From Oscillospiraceae bacterium (GTDB taxonomy: Bacteria > Bacillota > Clostridia > Oscillospirales > Oscillospiraceae), in NCBI GenBank assembly GCA_916988195.3, contig CAKASQ030000027.1:1-32981 (forward strand): DNA of 32,981 bases. Direction: 5' to 3'. A program made the translations under genes and the position numbers. The notes under the pieces were generated by a model. That model worked only from the letters and a program-made list of their open reading frames with translations, had not been told where the DNA came from and made no database searches. Below, one piece after another: positions 15,369 to 24,627 of this stretch; position 1 is the first letter of the stretch; each line of letters begins with the position of its first letter.

Positions 15369-17087
15369 TCAGATGCTGATTATCACTGTTTTGTCCTTCC
15401 ATTTCTTACGGAAAAACTTCATTCCGATTGCATGACAATATTCCTCAGCATCCGCTTCTGTAATGCAAAAATGGAGCAGCGTCTGTGGTTTTGTTATTCT
15501 AGAATCCAAATGACTGTCGCGTCCAGTCTGCTTTTCGCGGTATTGCAGCAACGCAATTTCACTCGGTTTCATACGTTTTGTCTGCGCTTGGCTCGGTGCC
15601 GTCAAATCCAGCGTCCAGTTGAATGTCTGATTATCTATTACCACAATTTGCAGGACAAACTCATCGATCAGTTCTTCGGATATCGTAAGCGCAGAGGTAT
15701 CTATCCAGCGATTCAGCGTCCGCTGAATTGCTTTTATATCAAGTTCGCTGTTCTTTTTACCGGGATCGCTCTGTTCCAAATCATGCAACTGAATTTCCAG
15801 CTTCTCACATTCTTCGTCGATTTTCCGCTTATCTGTCAAAAACTCTTCGCGCGTAATGTCGCCAAGCGCACGCATTTCACGAAGCCCTTCCAGCTTTTTC
15901 TCCAATGTCTCCTTGCGTTTCAAAAGGCTGTCTGTCACCGCATTTTCATGGCTCTGCTCCTGATAATTACATTCCTCCAACATCTTGCAAGCCAGCAAAA
16001 CCGCATCCTTCTGATCTTTCCAGACGTATGAAAAGACCTTCTTTGCCATCAAATCAAGCTGCCACGCAGGAATGCTTTTTGTTTGACAAACAGTCTCTGT
16101 GTCCAAGTGATTTCTTTTCAAAAAAGCTGCACTGACATTTCGTTTCTGCCGATAACATTCATAGCCATATGTTTTCGTTCCATTTGCATTGTTGTGCCAA
16201 AGATACTTACGGAAAGAAGAACCGCAGCTGCAACGCAGCTTCTGTTTCCAGACGCCCTGTGGTTCCTGCGAGCCAAATTTTCGCATATGACCGTTCTGAT
16301 CCATTTGTGCGGCACTTTTCCGGCTGCGAATCTCTGCGCACTGATCCCAGCGTTCTTCTGGCACAATGGCTTCGAAATTGCCTTTGATGTACTGGAACGC
16401 TTCTTCTTTGTGATTGATACGCTTTTGTGTTAAGTAACCGTCGCTATGGGACTTATTGTAGCAAATATATCCCTTATACGTTGCATTTTGAAGGATTCTT
16501 CCGATTCTATCGGTTTTCCAGCTCACTTTCCCATGCGCATTTTTACACCCAAGGCGAATCAATTCGGCACAAATTTTCTTATATCCCGACCCGGAAACAT
16601 AAAGCTCGAAGATTTTTCGAACCGTATATGCCTGCTCTGGCTCAATCACATAGGTTCCGTTTTCTCTGCGGTAGCCCAAGATATTGCCGTTTCCGTATAG
16701 AACGCCTTTCTGCCTGCTGACCTTCTGTCCCGCCAGTACCCGCTCAGAAATCTTCCTGCTCTCCTCCTGTGCCAACGTCGCCATGATGGAAAGCCGCAGC
16801 TCTCCATCATCATCCAGTGTGCAGATTCCGTCTTGTACAAAAAATACGCCAACGCCATTCCTTTTCAGCTCTCGCGTAATAGAAAGAGTATCTACCGTAT
16901 TTCGTGCAAATCGGCACACTTCGCGTGTCACAATCAGTTCAAATTTTCCTGCCTTTGCATCACGCAGCATCTTCAGAAAAGAAGGTCTTTTTTGTACGTC
17001 CGTACCGGTAATTCCCTCATCGTAGTACCTTGCAACTACATCCCAGTCTTCGTGTGTCTGGGCAACGTTCTCGCACCACGTTCGTTG
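15369..17087 (-). pseudogene. Large serine recombinase, N-terminus missing
   Basis: The minus-strand frame is open from the junction near 17087 to the stop at 15369; the first in-frame ATG is at 16970 (533 residues). It begins inside the resolvase domain (WCENVAQTHEDWDVVARYYD, then EGITGTDVQKRP and REVCRFARN), continues with the recombinase domain (GNILGYRRENGTYVIEPEQA), a cysteine-containing ribbon (RCSCGSSF, YGYECYR) and a long coiled coil (LLKRKETLEKKLEGLREM). Intact relatives start some 30-45 residues earlier with the segment carrying the nucleophilic serine. That part is absent: upstream of 17087 the frame enters the 272-bp repeat and soon meets a stop. The protein is therefore probably inactive as an integrase. 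It sits at the left end of the island at ppdK. Confidence 0.85.
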
Positions 17088-17358
17088 ATCCGGAAAACAG
17101 AATGTATTGCAATGTAACCTATAATCTTTACCATGTTACCGACCAGTCTCTAAGCTGGTATGATTACGAGCCATTCTACAGCATGACCGCAGAAGAAGCC
17201 GAACAAAATGCATCTCTGCTGAAGATCCGCACAATCAATGAGCAGATATTCTGTCTCAGCGAGGATAGCGATCGGTATGACACCTGCTGGATCAAGTCGT
17301 TTGATATCGTAGATGGTTGACCGACGGATTTCCTCACGATATCTGCTGCCGCGCAGGC
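17087..17358 (+). repeat. 272-bp direct repeat, copy 1
   Basis: It matches 24628-24899 at a constant offset of 7541 bases without indels. I count 15 differences, all between about 17169 and 17319. It begins at GATCCGG, where the truncated recombinase ends, and finishes in the putative attachment core. Confidence 0.95.
17102..17320 (+). CDS. 72-residue acidic protein in the repeat, copy 1
   Basis: This ORF encodes a small acidic protein (begins MYCNVTYNLYHVTDQ, ends KSFDIVDG) that I do not recognise. The frame stays open to the start of the repeat (DPENRM), so it may be the C-terminal part of a larger ancestral protein. Against copy 2, 11 of the 14 sense-codon changes are silent and the rest are E/K, S/T and D/E, which shows past selection for the protein. 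The start has only a weak GGAA ahead of it. It lies directly before the second ppdK-like tail, that is, at the right end of module A. Confidence 0.6.
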   Translation: MYCNVTYNLYHVTDQSLSWYDYEPFYSMTAEEAEQNASLLKIRTINEQIFCLSEDSDRYDTCWIKSFDIVDG

Positions 17359-17370
17359 TGCCATCAGGGA
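17345..17370 (+). other. Internal attachment-like junction with a second ppdK tail
   Basis: GCTGCCGCGCAGGCTGC (17345-17361) is followed by CATCAGGGATTGA, reading AAAQAAIRD and stop in the ppdK frame. It joins the right end of module A to the left end of module B and is followed by its own terminator at 17410. Confidence 0.55.
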
Positions 17371-17409
17371 TTGAGGGAAATTGAATTTCCGGAGATTATA
17401 AGAGCGTAA

Positions 17410-17449
17410 GCAGCACCCCTGATTCAGTCGAACCGGGGGTGCTGCTTTA
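17410..17449 (+). terminator. Terminator after the second ppdK-like tail
   Basis: GCAGCACCCC (17410-17419) pairs with GGGGTGCTGC (17436-17445), then TTTATTG. Its position, about 40 bases after the RD-stop tail, parallels the terminators after the other two tails. Confidence 0.8.
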
Positions 17450-17734
17450 TTGTGTATGGATAGAGCACCTGATTTCGAGGAAAATAGTGAGAGAAATGCT
17501 TTTATACATCTTTACTCTTCCGGTTATTGGAGCCTCTATCCTGCATTTACTTTCGTGTACCGCAATGCATCTTTGACTATCCCATTCACCAAAACATTTC
17601 GATTATCAATTCCAAGAGCAGTCCAAGTGCGTTTCTCTCTTATATTGACGCTTTGTGCCCCCGTAATTAAGATATTATTTTTATGTATTCTATAATTTGA
17701 TGGCTGGACTGCCGGGAATTGCCCAGGCAGACAG
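17450..17734 (-). other. AT-rich stretch with a short decayed coding remnant
   Basis: Composition drops to AT-rich relative to both flanks. On the minus strand about 53 codons (17536-17697, NYRIHKNNILITGAQSVNI onward, ending KDALRYTKVNAG) read as plausible protein but have no start codon or RBS. I do not recognise the family. It is probably a remnant of a transferred gene. Confidence 0.35.
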
Positions 17735-17772
17735 AATGCCGTCCCAGAGACTATGGCCTCTGGGACGGCATT
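17735..17772. terminator. Hairpin after the leu operon and LysE remnant
   Basis: AATGCCGTCCCAGAG (17735-17749) pairs perfectly with CTCTGGGACGGCATT (17758-17772). It lies 5 bases beyond the stop of the LysE-like remnant on the minus strand, where the following T-run is weak. Confidence 0.7.
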
Positions 17773-17777
17773 TAGTA

Positions 17778-18245
17778 TTAGGTTTTTACGATCTTCCAAG
17801 CGCACCAGACCAGCAGCAGGGCCATAACGGTGTTGATGGCCTGGGCGTACTTCTTGTACAGGGGGAAGAGCAGAGAGCCCAGGGTGGCCCAGATCAGGTT
17901 GCCGGTGCCGGCGCATAGGGCCATCACCAGGGCAAAGGCTACGATGCGGCCGGGATGGAAGCCATAGGGCAGAATATAGCCGGAATAGAAAGTAACCCCA
18001 AGCATCAGAATCTTGACATTCAAAAACTGGAGCAGGAGGCCGTTCCCGCAGGTCAGGGGCCGGGAGGCGTCCGCCGTGCCGCTGCCAGTCTTTCGGATGA
18101 GGGTCTTGTAAGCCAGATACAGCACATAGGCCGCGCCGATGTATTTCGCCACCGGGACGATCTGAGGGACCAACTCTCCCAGGGCGGCGCAGCCGAAACC
18201 GCAGATCAGCATGACGGTGATGAGCCCCGCCCAGATGCCCAGCAG
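17778..18245 (-). pseudogene. LysE/RhtB-family amino acid exporter, N-terminus missing
   Basis: The frame reads LLGIWAGLITVMLICGFGCA and then a complete LysE-type C-terminus with hydrophobic helices (FLNVKILMLGVTFYSGYI, LLLVWCAWKIVKT). About 50 N-terminal residues, including the usual PGPN segment, are absent. An in-frame stop at 18246-18248 and the leuB stop only 8 bases away show that the gene was cut at this junction. The first ATG (18212) would give 144 residues against the usual 200 or so. An intact ancestor would have exported branched-chain or other neutral amino acids, which fits its place after leu genes. Confidence 0.75.
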
Positions 18246-18253
18246 TCAGACGG

Positions 18254-19324
18254 TCAGATGCGGCTGCGGATCTCCGCGCCCATCTCCCGGCAGCCTACCA
18301 GCTTGCAGCCCTGACGCATGATGTCACCGCAACGGATGCCGGCCTTCAGTGTCTCGTCCACGGCGCGCTCGATGGCGTCCGCCTCTGCGGCCATGTCGAA
18401 GCTGTAGCGCAGCATCATGGCGGCGGCCAGAATGATGCCAATGGGGTTGGCTTTGTCCTGGCCCGCAATGTCCGGGGCGGAGCCGTGGATGGGCTCGTAC
18501 AGGCCCCGGGTCCCCTCACCCATGCTGGAGGAGGGGATCATGCCGATGGAGCCGGTGATCTGGCTGGCTTCGTCGGAGAGGATGTCGCCGAAGAGGTTTT
18601 CGGTGACGATGACGTCAAACTGGCTGGGGTCCCGGACGATCTGCATGGCGGCGTTATCCACATACATGTGAAGCAGCTCTACATCCGGGTATTCCTTTGC
18701 TACCTCCGTGACGATCCTGCGCCACAGGCGGGAGGTGTCCAGCACGTTGGCCTTGTCGATGGACGTGACCCGTTTCCGGCGCTTCTGGGCCATCTGGAAG
18801 GCCACGTGGGCCACCCTGCGTATCTCATGTTCGGAATAGGCCATGATGTCGGTGGCCTTTTGCTCGCCGTCCGCTTCTTCCGTGCGGTGTTCACCGAAGT
18901 AGACGCCGCCGATCAGCTCCCGGACCACCACGAAGTCGATCCCCCGGGCGGCGATGTCTGAGCGGAGGGGGCAGGCGTCGGACAGCTCGGAAAACATCCG
19001 GGCAGGGCGGACATTGGTGTAGAGCTTCATGGCGCCCCGCAGCTTCAGAAGCCCCCGTTCGGGCCGGTTGGCGGAGGGCTGATCGTCCCACTTGGGGCCG
19101 CCTACGGCGCCCAGCAGGACGCTGTCCGCTTTCAGGCAGGTCTCCAGGCTGGAATCCGGCAGGGGGACGCCGAAGGCGTCAATGGCGCAGCCGCCCATAG
19201 GGGCGTCTACATAGGTGAAGGTATGGCCGAATTTGGCGGCCACGGTGTCCAGAACGCCCATAGCTTCGCTGACGATCTCGGGGCTGATGCCGTCGCCTTT
19301 GATAATGGCAATCGTCTTGCTCAT
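18254..19324 (-). CDS. leuB: 3-isopropylmalate dehydrogenase
   Basis: LeuB oxidises and decarboxylates 3-isopropylmalate to 2-oxoisocaproate with NAD. The 356-residue protein has the family start [34 protein letters not shown] for substrate binding, [14 protein letters not shown], and the metal-binding region [18 protein letters not shown], followed by [20 protein letters not shown] for NAD. Its ATG overlaps the leuD stop (ATGA). It is the last intact gene of the leuACDB operon. Confidence 0.96.
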   Translation of the reverse strand: MSKTIAIIKGDGISPEIVSEAMGVLDTVAAKFGHTFTYVDAPMGGCAIDAFGVPLPDSSLETCLKADSVLLGAVGGPKWDDQPSANRPERGLLKLRGAMKLYTNVRPARMFSELSDACPLRSDIAARGIDFVVVRELIGGVYFGEHRTEEADGEQKATDIMAYSEHEIRRVAHVAFQMAQKRRKRVTSIDKANVLDTSRLWRRIVTEVAKEYPDVELLHMYVDNAAMQIVRDPSQFDVIVTENLFGDILSDEASQITGSIGMIPSSSMGEGTRGLYEPIHGSAPDIAGQDKANPIGIILAAAMMLRYSFDMAAEADAIERAVDETLKAGIRCGDIMRQGCKLVGCREMGAEIRSRI

Positions 19325-19818
19325 TTCGTTACCTCCTTGTCCTTCAGAGAGGCCATCAGGCCGCCCTTGGCAATCATGTCCTTGATAAACGGCGGGAAGG
19401 GTTCCGCCTGATAGGTGGTGCCCTTGGTAACGTCGGTGATGACGCCGGTATCAAAGTCCACCGTCACCTCATCGCCGTTGTCGATCCCGGCGCTGGCGGC
19501 TGGACACTCCAGAATGGCCAGGCCGATGTTGATGGCGTTGCGGTAGAAAATGCGGGCGAAGTTGGCGGCGATGACGCAGGAGATGCCGCTGGCCTTGATG
19601 GCCACTGGGGCGTGTTCCCGGGAGGAGCCGCAGCCGAAGTTGACGCCGGCCACCATGATGTCGCCTTCCTTGACGTTATGGATAAAGTTCTTGTCGATGT
19701 CCTCCATGCAGTGGGCGGCCAGCTCCTTGTGGCTCTGGGTGTTCAGGTAACGGGCGGGGATGATGACGTCCGTATCCACGTGATCTCCGTATTTATGAAC
19801 GGTTCCGTGTGCATTCAT
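19321..19818 (-). CDS. leuD: 3-isopropylmalate dehydratase, small subunit
   Basis: LeuD is the swivel subunit that, with LeuC, isomerises 2- to 3-isopropylmalate. The 165-residue protein has [12 protein letters not shown] near the N-terminus and the substrate-loop motif [14 protein letters not shown]. The start at 19818 forms an ATGA overlap with the leuC stop; the longer open frame upstream only reads through leuC in another frame. Confidence 0.95.
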   Translation of the reverse strand: MNAHGTVHKYGDHVDTDVIIPARYLNTQSHKELAAHCMEDIDKNFIHNVKEGDIMVAGVNFGCGSSREHAPVAIKASGISCVIAANFARIFYRNAINIGLAILECPAASAGIDNGDEVTVDFDTGVITDVTKGTTYQAEPFPPFIKDMIAKGGLMASLKDKEVTK

Positions 19819-21083
19819 TTGCTCACGACCTCCTCCGGATGAGAAATATGTCCGGCGATGCCGGATGCCGCCGCCACGGCGGGAGAGGCCAGGTAGACCT
19901 CGCTGTCCACGTGGCCCATGCGGCCTACAAAGTTGCGGTTGGTGGTGGAAACGCACCGCTCTCCGGCCGCCAGAATACCCATGTAGCCGCCGAGACACGG
20001 CCCGCAGGTAGGGGTGGAAACGATGCAGCCTGCATCCAGGAAAATGTCAGTATAGCCTTCGTGCATACAGGCCCGGTAAACGCTCTGAGTGGCAGGGATG
20101 ATAATGCCCCGGACGCCTTTGGCCAGATGGTGTCCCTTCAAAATGGCGGCAGCGGCAGCCATATCCGGCAGCTGGCCGTTGGTGCAGGAGCCGATAACGA
20201 TCTGGTCGATGGCGATGTCTTTACCCTCCCGGGCGCTGTGGGCATTCTCCGGCAGGTGGGGCCAGGCCACGGTGCAGTCCACCTGGGAGAGGTCTATATC
20301 GATGGTGCGCGTGTACTCGGCGTCGGGGTCTGCCTCAAAGGCGGTCCAGGGGCGGTCTACCCGGCCCTCCACATAGACCCGGGTCACATCGTCTACCGGG
20401 AAGATGCCGTTTTTGCCGCCGGCCTCAATGGCCATGTTGCAGATGGTCAGCCGGTCATAGATGGTCAGGTTGGCCACGCCGGGGCCGGTGAACTCAATGG
20501 ACTGGTACCGGGCACCGTCCACGCCGATCATGCCGATGAGGGTCAGGATCACATCCTTGCCGGAAACATAAGGCCGGAGCTTGCCGGTGAGGTTTACTTG
20601 GATGGCGGAGGGCACCTTGAACCAGGTTTCTCCCGCCGCCATGGCGGCGCCCATGTCCGTGGAGCCCACGCCGGTGGAGAAAGCGCCCAGGGCGCCGTAG
20701 GTGCAGGTGTGGGAGTCCGCGCCGATGACGGCTTCGCCGGGGGCGACCAGTCCCTGCTCCGGCAGCAGGGCGTGTTCGATGCCCATGGTGCCCACATCGT
20801 AGAAGTGATCGATGTCGAAGCGGCGGGCAAAGGTGCGGCACTGTTTGCACTGGGTGGCGGATTTGATGTCCTTGTTGGGGGCGAAGTGGTCCATCACCAT
20901 GGCTATGCGGCTCTTGTCAAAAACCGTGCTGAATCCCGCGGCTTCAAATTCGTTGATGGCCACAGGGGTGGTGATGTCGTTGCCCAGTACCAGGTCCAGC
21001 CGGGCCTGGATCAGCTGTCCGGCCCGCACGCTGTCCAATCCCGCGTGCCTAGCCAGAATTTTCTGCGTCATAGTCATTCCCAT
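19815..21083 (-). CDS. leuC: 3-isopropylmalate dehydratase, large subunit
   Basis: LeuC carries the 4Fe-4S cluster of isopropylmalate isomerase. The 422-residue length is that of the archaeal/clostridial short type. Motifs include [11 protein letters not shown], the [20 protein letters not shown] stretch with one cluster cysteine, [13 protein letters not shown], and the CGPC cluster pair in [12 protein letters not shown]. It starts 15 bases after leuA with AAAGGG ahead of the ATG. A second in-frame ATG at 21071 is possible. Confidence 0.95.
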   Translation of the reverse strand: MGMTMTQKILARHAGLDSVRAGQLIQARLDLVLGNDITTPVAINEFEAAGFSTVFDKSRIAMVMDHFAPNKDIKSATQCKQCRTFARRFDIDHFYDVGTMGIEHALLPEQGLVAPGEAVIGADSHTCTYGALGAFSTGVGSTDMGAAMAAGETWFKVPSAIQVNLTGKLRPYVSGKDVILTLIGMIGVDGARYQSIEFTGPGVANLTIYDRLTICNMAIEAGGKNGIFPVDDVTRVYVEGRVDRPWTAFEADPDAEYTRTIDIDLSQVDCTVAWPHLPENAHSAREGKDIAIDQIVIGSCTNGQLPDMAAAAAILKGHHLAKGVRGIIIPATQSVYRACMHEGYTDIFLDAGCIVSTPTCGPCLGGYMGILAAGERCVSTTNRNFVGRMGHVDSEVYLASPAVAAASGIAGHISHPEEVVSK

Positions 21084-21098
21084 TGTGTGGTTTCCCTT

Positions 21099-22610
21099 TC
21101 AGTTGGCGGATTCTATAATTTTGTTGATACCGTTGACATAGGCCCGGATAGAGGATTCGATAATATCGGTGGAAAGGCCCGTGCCGGTGTAGGACCGGCC
21201 GTCCGGCAGAGAGACCTTCACCACAGCTTCGCCCACGGCGTCCTCGCCGTCGGTGACGGCGTTCAGGCTGAAGCTGTCCAGCTGAACGTCCATGTGCAGC
21301 ATCCGGTTGATGGCCTTGAAGGAAGCATCCAGGGGGCCGGAGCCGATGGCCACATCCTCCAGCTCTTCATTGCCCCGCTGCAGCTTGATGCAGGAGATGT
21401 TGGGCACGCCGTGGCCGGTGTTGACTACATGGCTTACCAGACGGCAGTCCCCCTGGGACACGCCACGACGGTTGAGGACCAGGGCCTCAATGTCGCTGCC
21501 GGTGATATTTTTTTTCTTATCCGCCAGGTCCTTGAACCGGACGAACACGCCTTCCAGTTCCTCATCGGAAAGCTCATAGCCCATGGATTCCAGCTTTTCA
21601 CGGAGGGCGTGCTTGCCGGAGTGCTTGCCCAGAACCATGGTGTTCTGGGGGATGCCTACATCGGTGGACTTCATGATCTCATAGGTCTGGGCATTGGCGA
21701 TGACGCCGTGCTGGTGAATACCGGATTCATGGGCAAAGGCGTTGGCACCTACAATGGCCTTGCTGGGCGGGATGGGTACGCCGGTGATGTTGCTGAGGAG
21801 CTTGCTGGAGCGGTAGATTTGCCTAGTGTTGATGCCGGTCTCGGCGTCGTAGAAATCCGCCCGGGTGCGAATGGCCATGGCCAGCTCTTCTAGGCTGGCG
21901 TTGCCCGCCCGCTCGCCGATGCCGTTGACAGTGCACTCGACCTGGGTGGCACCCGCCTTTACGCAGGCCAGGGAATTGGCCACTGCCATGCCCAGGTCGT
22001 TGTGGCAGTGGACGGAGATGTCCGTATTTTCCACGCCAACGACATGGGCTTTCAGGTAGGTAATGAGATCCGCCATCTCCTGGGGCGTGGAGTAGCCTAC
22101 GGTGTCCGGCACGTTCAGCGTCGTGGCCCCAGCGGCCACAGCGTTGGAGTAGCACTGGGCCAGGAAGGCCCAGTCGGAGCGGGAGGCGTCCTCGGCGGAG
22201 AACTCGATGTCATCGCAGAAACTCTTGGCATAGGCCACCATGTCGCTGATGCGCTGGAGTACCTGCTCCCGGGTCATCCGCAGCTTGTACTCCATGTGAA
22301 TGTCGCTGGTGGCCAGAAATACGTGGATGCGGGGGTGCTTGGCCTCTTTCACGGCGTCCCAGGCGGCGTCAATGTCCCCCTTGGTGCAGCGGGCCAGAGA
22401 GACCACCGTGCAGTGCTCCACAGCGGCGGCAATGGCCTGAACGCTCTTGTGGTCCATGGGAGAGGCGATGGCAAATCCGGCCTCGATGATGTCCACGCCC
22501 AGCTTTTCCAGCTGCTTGGCCATCTCAATCTTCTCTGCCAGGTTCATGCTGCATCCGGGAGACTGCTCACCGTCCCGCAGGGTAGTGTCAAAAATTTTGA
22601 TGCGCTTCAT
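21099..22610 (-). CDS. leuA: 2-isopropylmalate synthase
   Basis: LeuA condenses acetyl-CoA with 2-oxoisovalerate, the committed step to leucine. The 503-residue protein begins with the catalytic motif [13 protein letters not shown], then the TIM-barrel metal site [12 protein letters not shown], and closes with the LeuA regulatory domain (about 375-503: [20 protein letters not shown] onward) that binds leucine for feedback inhibition. AGGAGG lies 8 bases before the ATG. It is the first gene after the T-box leader. Homocitrate or citramalate synthase is the main alternative but does not fit the leuCDB neighbours. Confidence 0.95.
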   Translation of the reverse strand: MKRIKIFDTTLRDGEQSPGCSMNLAEKIEMAKQLEKLGVDIIEAGFAIASPMDHKSVQAIAAAVEHCTVVSLARCTKGDIDAAWDAVKEAKHPRIHVFLATSDIHMEYKLRMTREQVLQRISDMVAYAKSFCDDIEFSAEDASRSDWAFLAQCYSNAVAAGATTLNVPDTVGYSTPQEMADLITYLKAHVVGVENTDISVHCHNDLGMAVANSLACVKAGATQVECTVNGIGERAGNASLEELAMAIRTRADFYDAETGINTRQIYRSSKLLSNITGVPIPPSKAIVGANAFAHESGIHQHGVIANAQTYEIMKSTDVGIPQNTMVLGKHSGKHALREKLESMGYELSDEELEGVFVRFKDLADKKKNITGSDIEALVLNRRGVSQGDCRLVSHVVNTGHGVPNISCIKLQRGNEELEDVAIGSGPLDASFKAINRMLHMDVQLDSFSLNAVTDGEDAVGEAVVKVSLPDGRSYTGTGLSTDIIESSIRAYVNGINKIIESAN

Positions 22611-22642
22611 GTTGCGTTCCTCCTGTTTTTGTAAAGTTCAGG

Positions 22643-22691
22643 AAAAAACAAAAAAGCTTTCGTCTCTTCCTGTCGAAGAGACGAAAGCTTT
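22643..22691 (-). terminator. T-box-controlled terminator before leuA
   Basis: AAAGCTTTCGTCTCTTC (22653-22669) pairs perfectly with GAAGAGACGAAAGCTTT (22675-22691). On the minus strand it is followed by a U-rich run (22643-22655). Binding of uncharged tRNA to the leader would prevent it from forming. Confidence 0.92.
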
Positions 22692-22945
22692 GAAAACTTC
22701 CGCGGTACCACTCTCATTGGCATTGCTGCCCACTTTCGGTATCAGTCCGGTCGGGCCGAACGAATCCGCCTCTTTGGTAACGGTGAGGAGATCCGGCTCC
22801 GCCTAAACCGAGGTCTCAGCGAAGCTGCTCAGGGGCCAGTGACAGCTTTCCACTCTGCGCTGCCTCACAGCATCCGGCAGCTCTCTGAAGCGTCTGTGGA
22901 AAACATTTTCCCCCGTCATGGCATTTGGGTCATGTGCATTGTGAT
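22692..22945 (-). promoter_or_regulatory. T-box leader, presumably leucine-specific
   Basis: On the minus strand the leader contains AGAGTGGTACCGCGG (22700-22714), the conserved T-box that pairs with the tRNA acceptor end, preceded by a long Stem I region with the CAGAGAGCTG segment. Leucine specificity is inferred from the leuACDB operon that follows. I could not fix the specifier codon by eye; a CUG in the CCCCTGAGCAGC segment is one candidate. Confidence 0.92.
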
Positions 22946-22951
22946 GTCATT

Positions 22952-22981
22952 ACTATACCGGAAAAAGCAGCGGCTTGTCAA
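22952..22981 (-). promoter_or_regulatory. Promoter of the leu operon
   Basis: On the minus strand TTGACA (22976-22981, perfect) and TATAGT (22952-22957) have an 18-bp spacer, placing the transcript start near 22945, just before the T-box leader. Confidence 0.8.
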
Positions 22982-23116
22982 GCGGGAAATGTAAAAATTT
23001 AAAAATAGAACAAAATTATAGAGAGAAAAGAAAAAATTATAAGTTCTGTCTATGCGCCAGGCGCCAGGCCAGCTTTCTGGATGGAACTGCTTGCAAGCGG
23101 GATATATCAAAGAAAA

Positions 23117-23150
23117 TAAAAGCGCCTCCCGCACTGCGGGAGGCCTTTGT
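23117..23150. terminator. Bidirectional terminator after the exporter gene
   Basis: GCCTCCCGCA (23124-23133) pairs with TGCGGGAGGC (about 23134-23143). The minus strand then reads GCTTTTATTTT; the plus side has CTTTGTTT. The 135 bases between it and the leu promoter are AT-rich with no feature seen. Confidence 0.85.
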
Positions 23151-23163
23151 TTATGGGAGAAAT

Positions 23164-23760
23164 TCAGGCAGCGGGCTTGGTGTGTTTTAGCGGAAATTCG
23201 TCCACCACATCGTCCCGGATGCCCATCCGCACATAAAGGCGGTGCATAAAACCGAAAGTGAAGCCGCCGGGCAGCATGCCGTTGACAAAAATAGCAGTCA
23301 GCACGCCGATGCCGGTGTCAATAATGCGGTTCAAGGCGTAGGAGATATAAGTATCAGTGGGGGTGTTGAACAGCAGGATACACAGCACCACGCCGCCAGG
23401 CTGTACGCCGCCCACCCAGATGTATTGGCACAGCACAATAAGGATTACTACGCCCACAAAGGTCAGAGGCACCAGGAACCAGCGGTGGCTGCCGTCCGGA
23501 AACAGGTGCATATAAAAAGCAAACAGCCCCATGCCGATAAAACCGCCCACCAGAGTGCCGAAGAAACGGTTGCCGCCGTGGAGACGGCTCTGCTCATAGC
23601 TGCCGCCCATGCCAAAGATGGCACCGATGCAGGCAAAGGCCGGGCTGCGGTCCAAAAAATAGTAGACCAAGGCACACAGCGCTGCCGCCAGAGCGGTTTT
23701 AATATTGCGAAGTCCCACTTTAGGGAAGACAAGATGTGTCAGTTTTTCCCGCACGTTCAT
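23164..23760 (-). CDS. Aromatic acid exporter / FUSC-like membrane protein
   Basis: The 198-residue protein has about five or six transmembrane segments (IKTALAAALCALVYYFLD, GTLVGGFIGMGLFAFYM, LVPLTFVGVVILIVLC, GVVLCILLF and others) and the short AAE/ArAE_1-like pattern DRSPAFACIGAIFGMGGSYE with GGNRFFGTLVGG. This family exports aromatic acids or similar small molecules. The ATG at 23760 is chosen because GGAG lies 6 bases before it; an upstream ATG at 23772 has none. It is divergent from the XRE regulator gene and is its likely target. Confidence 0.72.
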   Translation of the reverse strand: MNVREKLTHLVFPKVGLRNIKTALAAALCALVYYFLDRSPAFACIGAIFGMGGSYEQSRLHGGNRFFGTLVGGFIGMGLFAFYMHLFPDGSHRWFLVPLTFVGVVILIVLCQYIWVGGVQPGGVVLCILLFNTPTDTYISYALNRIIDTGIGVLTAIFVNGMLPGGFTFGFMHRLYVRMGIRDDVVDEFPLKHTKPAA

Positions 23761-23805
23761 ATGACTCTCCATTCGTTGCTGCCATGTAAAGGCGTGTTGA
23801 AGGAA

Positions 23806-23841
23806 AACGGATATCCGTTAATATTTCGCTAAATTATAGCA
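23806..23841. promoter_or_regulatory. Divergent promoter region with palindromic operator
   Basis: AACGGATATCCGTT (23806-23819) is a perfect 14-bp palindrome between the divergent exporter and XRE genes. On the minus strand an extended -10, TGCTATAAT (23833-23841), would start the exporter transcript near 23826, placing the palindrome just downstream of the start site where a bound repressor would block it. Confidence 0.55.
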
Positions 23842-23849
23842 TTTTAATT

Positions 23850-24188
23850 ATGGACTGGAGTGCAATTGGAAAGCGGATTCGGCAGCAGCGGGAATATATG
23901 GGCTTTACCCGTGAACAGTTTGCAGAGCAGATCGACGTGACGCCGAAATTCTGCTCTGACATTGAAACGGGCGCCAAGGGAATGTCCGTTCCTACACTTT
24001 GCTGGATTTCCAAAGTACTTCGTTTGTCCACCGATTACATCCTTTATGGAAAAACGGAACAGGAAAATCCTGATTCCGTTATGATGGTACTGGAAAACTG
24101 TTCAAAGCGTGAGCGCACTTACGCCGAGCAGATGCTGAAAATCTTTGTAGCCGCCATGAACAGCAATGAAGAAAAGACTCTGCTTTGA
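23850..24188 (+). CDS. XRE-family transcriptional regulator
   Basis: The 112-residue protein opens directly with an HTH_3 domain (IGKRIRQQREYMGFTREQFA, then EQIDVTPKFCSDIETGAKGM) that covers about residues 5-65, followed by a short C-terminal helix region (CSKRERTYAEQMLKIFVAAM). It is probably a repressor of the divergent exporter gene and of itself through the palindrome 30 bases upstream. No Shine-Dalgarno sequence precedes the ATG, so initiation may be weak or leaderless; M1 nevertheless aligns with the usual start of the family. Confidence 0.88.
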   Translation: MDWSAIGKRIRQQREYMGFTREQFAEQIDVTPKFCSDIETGAKGMSVPTLCWISKVLRLSTDYILYGKTEQENPDSVMMVLENCSKRERTYAEQMLKIFVAAMNSNEEKTLL

Positions 24189-24204
24189 TCGGCAGAGTCT
24201 TTTC
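24171..24204 (+). terminator. Terminator overlapping the end of the XRE gene
   Basis: GAAAAGACTCTGC (24171-24183) pairs with GCAGAGTCTTTTC (24192-24204), ending in TTTTCTGTT. The stop codon lies inside the hairpin loop region. Confidence 0.8.
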
Positions 24205-24206
24205 TG

Positions 24207-24627
24207 TTAGTTGGGCATAGTGCCCGCCGACCTTCTTAGTATGTTCATCTGCTGCATGACCCATCGCTTTTCACCTTTCAATTCCCGGTCATCCGGCATC
24301 ACCGCACACGCATAATTGATCCGCCCCAGGAGCTTCGGCAAATAGCTTTCCGGTGTCTCGGCATTTCCGGTTCTCTTTAAATGCTCTTCAACGCCGAACC
24401 TCCGGCAGTAATACACTTCCTGACGCAGTTTCTTTCGATAAGCGGATGGGACGCTCATTCCCTCATTGACCACGATCCCGGTCACGCTTTGCCGCTGGCC
24501 CCGCATGACTCGAATCGTTTTCTTGTCATTCAGGAAAAGTCCCATCTTCCGCAGTTCTTTCCGCACCAGATCAATGACTTCCCGGCTGTCAAAATCGCCG
24601 GAAAAGGTCATAAGCTCCATTGAGGAA
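24207..24627 (-). pseudogene. Reverse transcriptase, C-terminal fragment
   Basis: The minus-strand frame reads MTFSGDFDSREVIDLVRKEL, then KMGLFLNDKKTIRVMRGQRQ, VTGIVVNEGMSVPSAYRKKL and YLPKLLGRINY, the palm-thumb portion of retron-type or related RNA-directed DNA polymerases. Intact members have YADDMTFSG; here the sequence immediately before MTFSG is SSSMEL, so the catalytic YADD and everything N-terminal are lost. The break coincides with the GATCCGG start of repeat copy 2. No msr/msd-like or intron RNA was recognised next to it. Confidence 0.8.

Noticed and set aside
12649-15402. A 917-codon open frame antisense to ppdK.
   Set aside because: It is complementary to a fully recognisable enzyme with exact catalytic motifs; long antisense frames are common in GC-rich genes with strong codon bias.
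19809-22634. Long plus-strand frames opposite leuC and leuA.
   Set aside because: They are antisense shadows of well-supported leu genes, without RBS or protein motifs.
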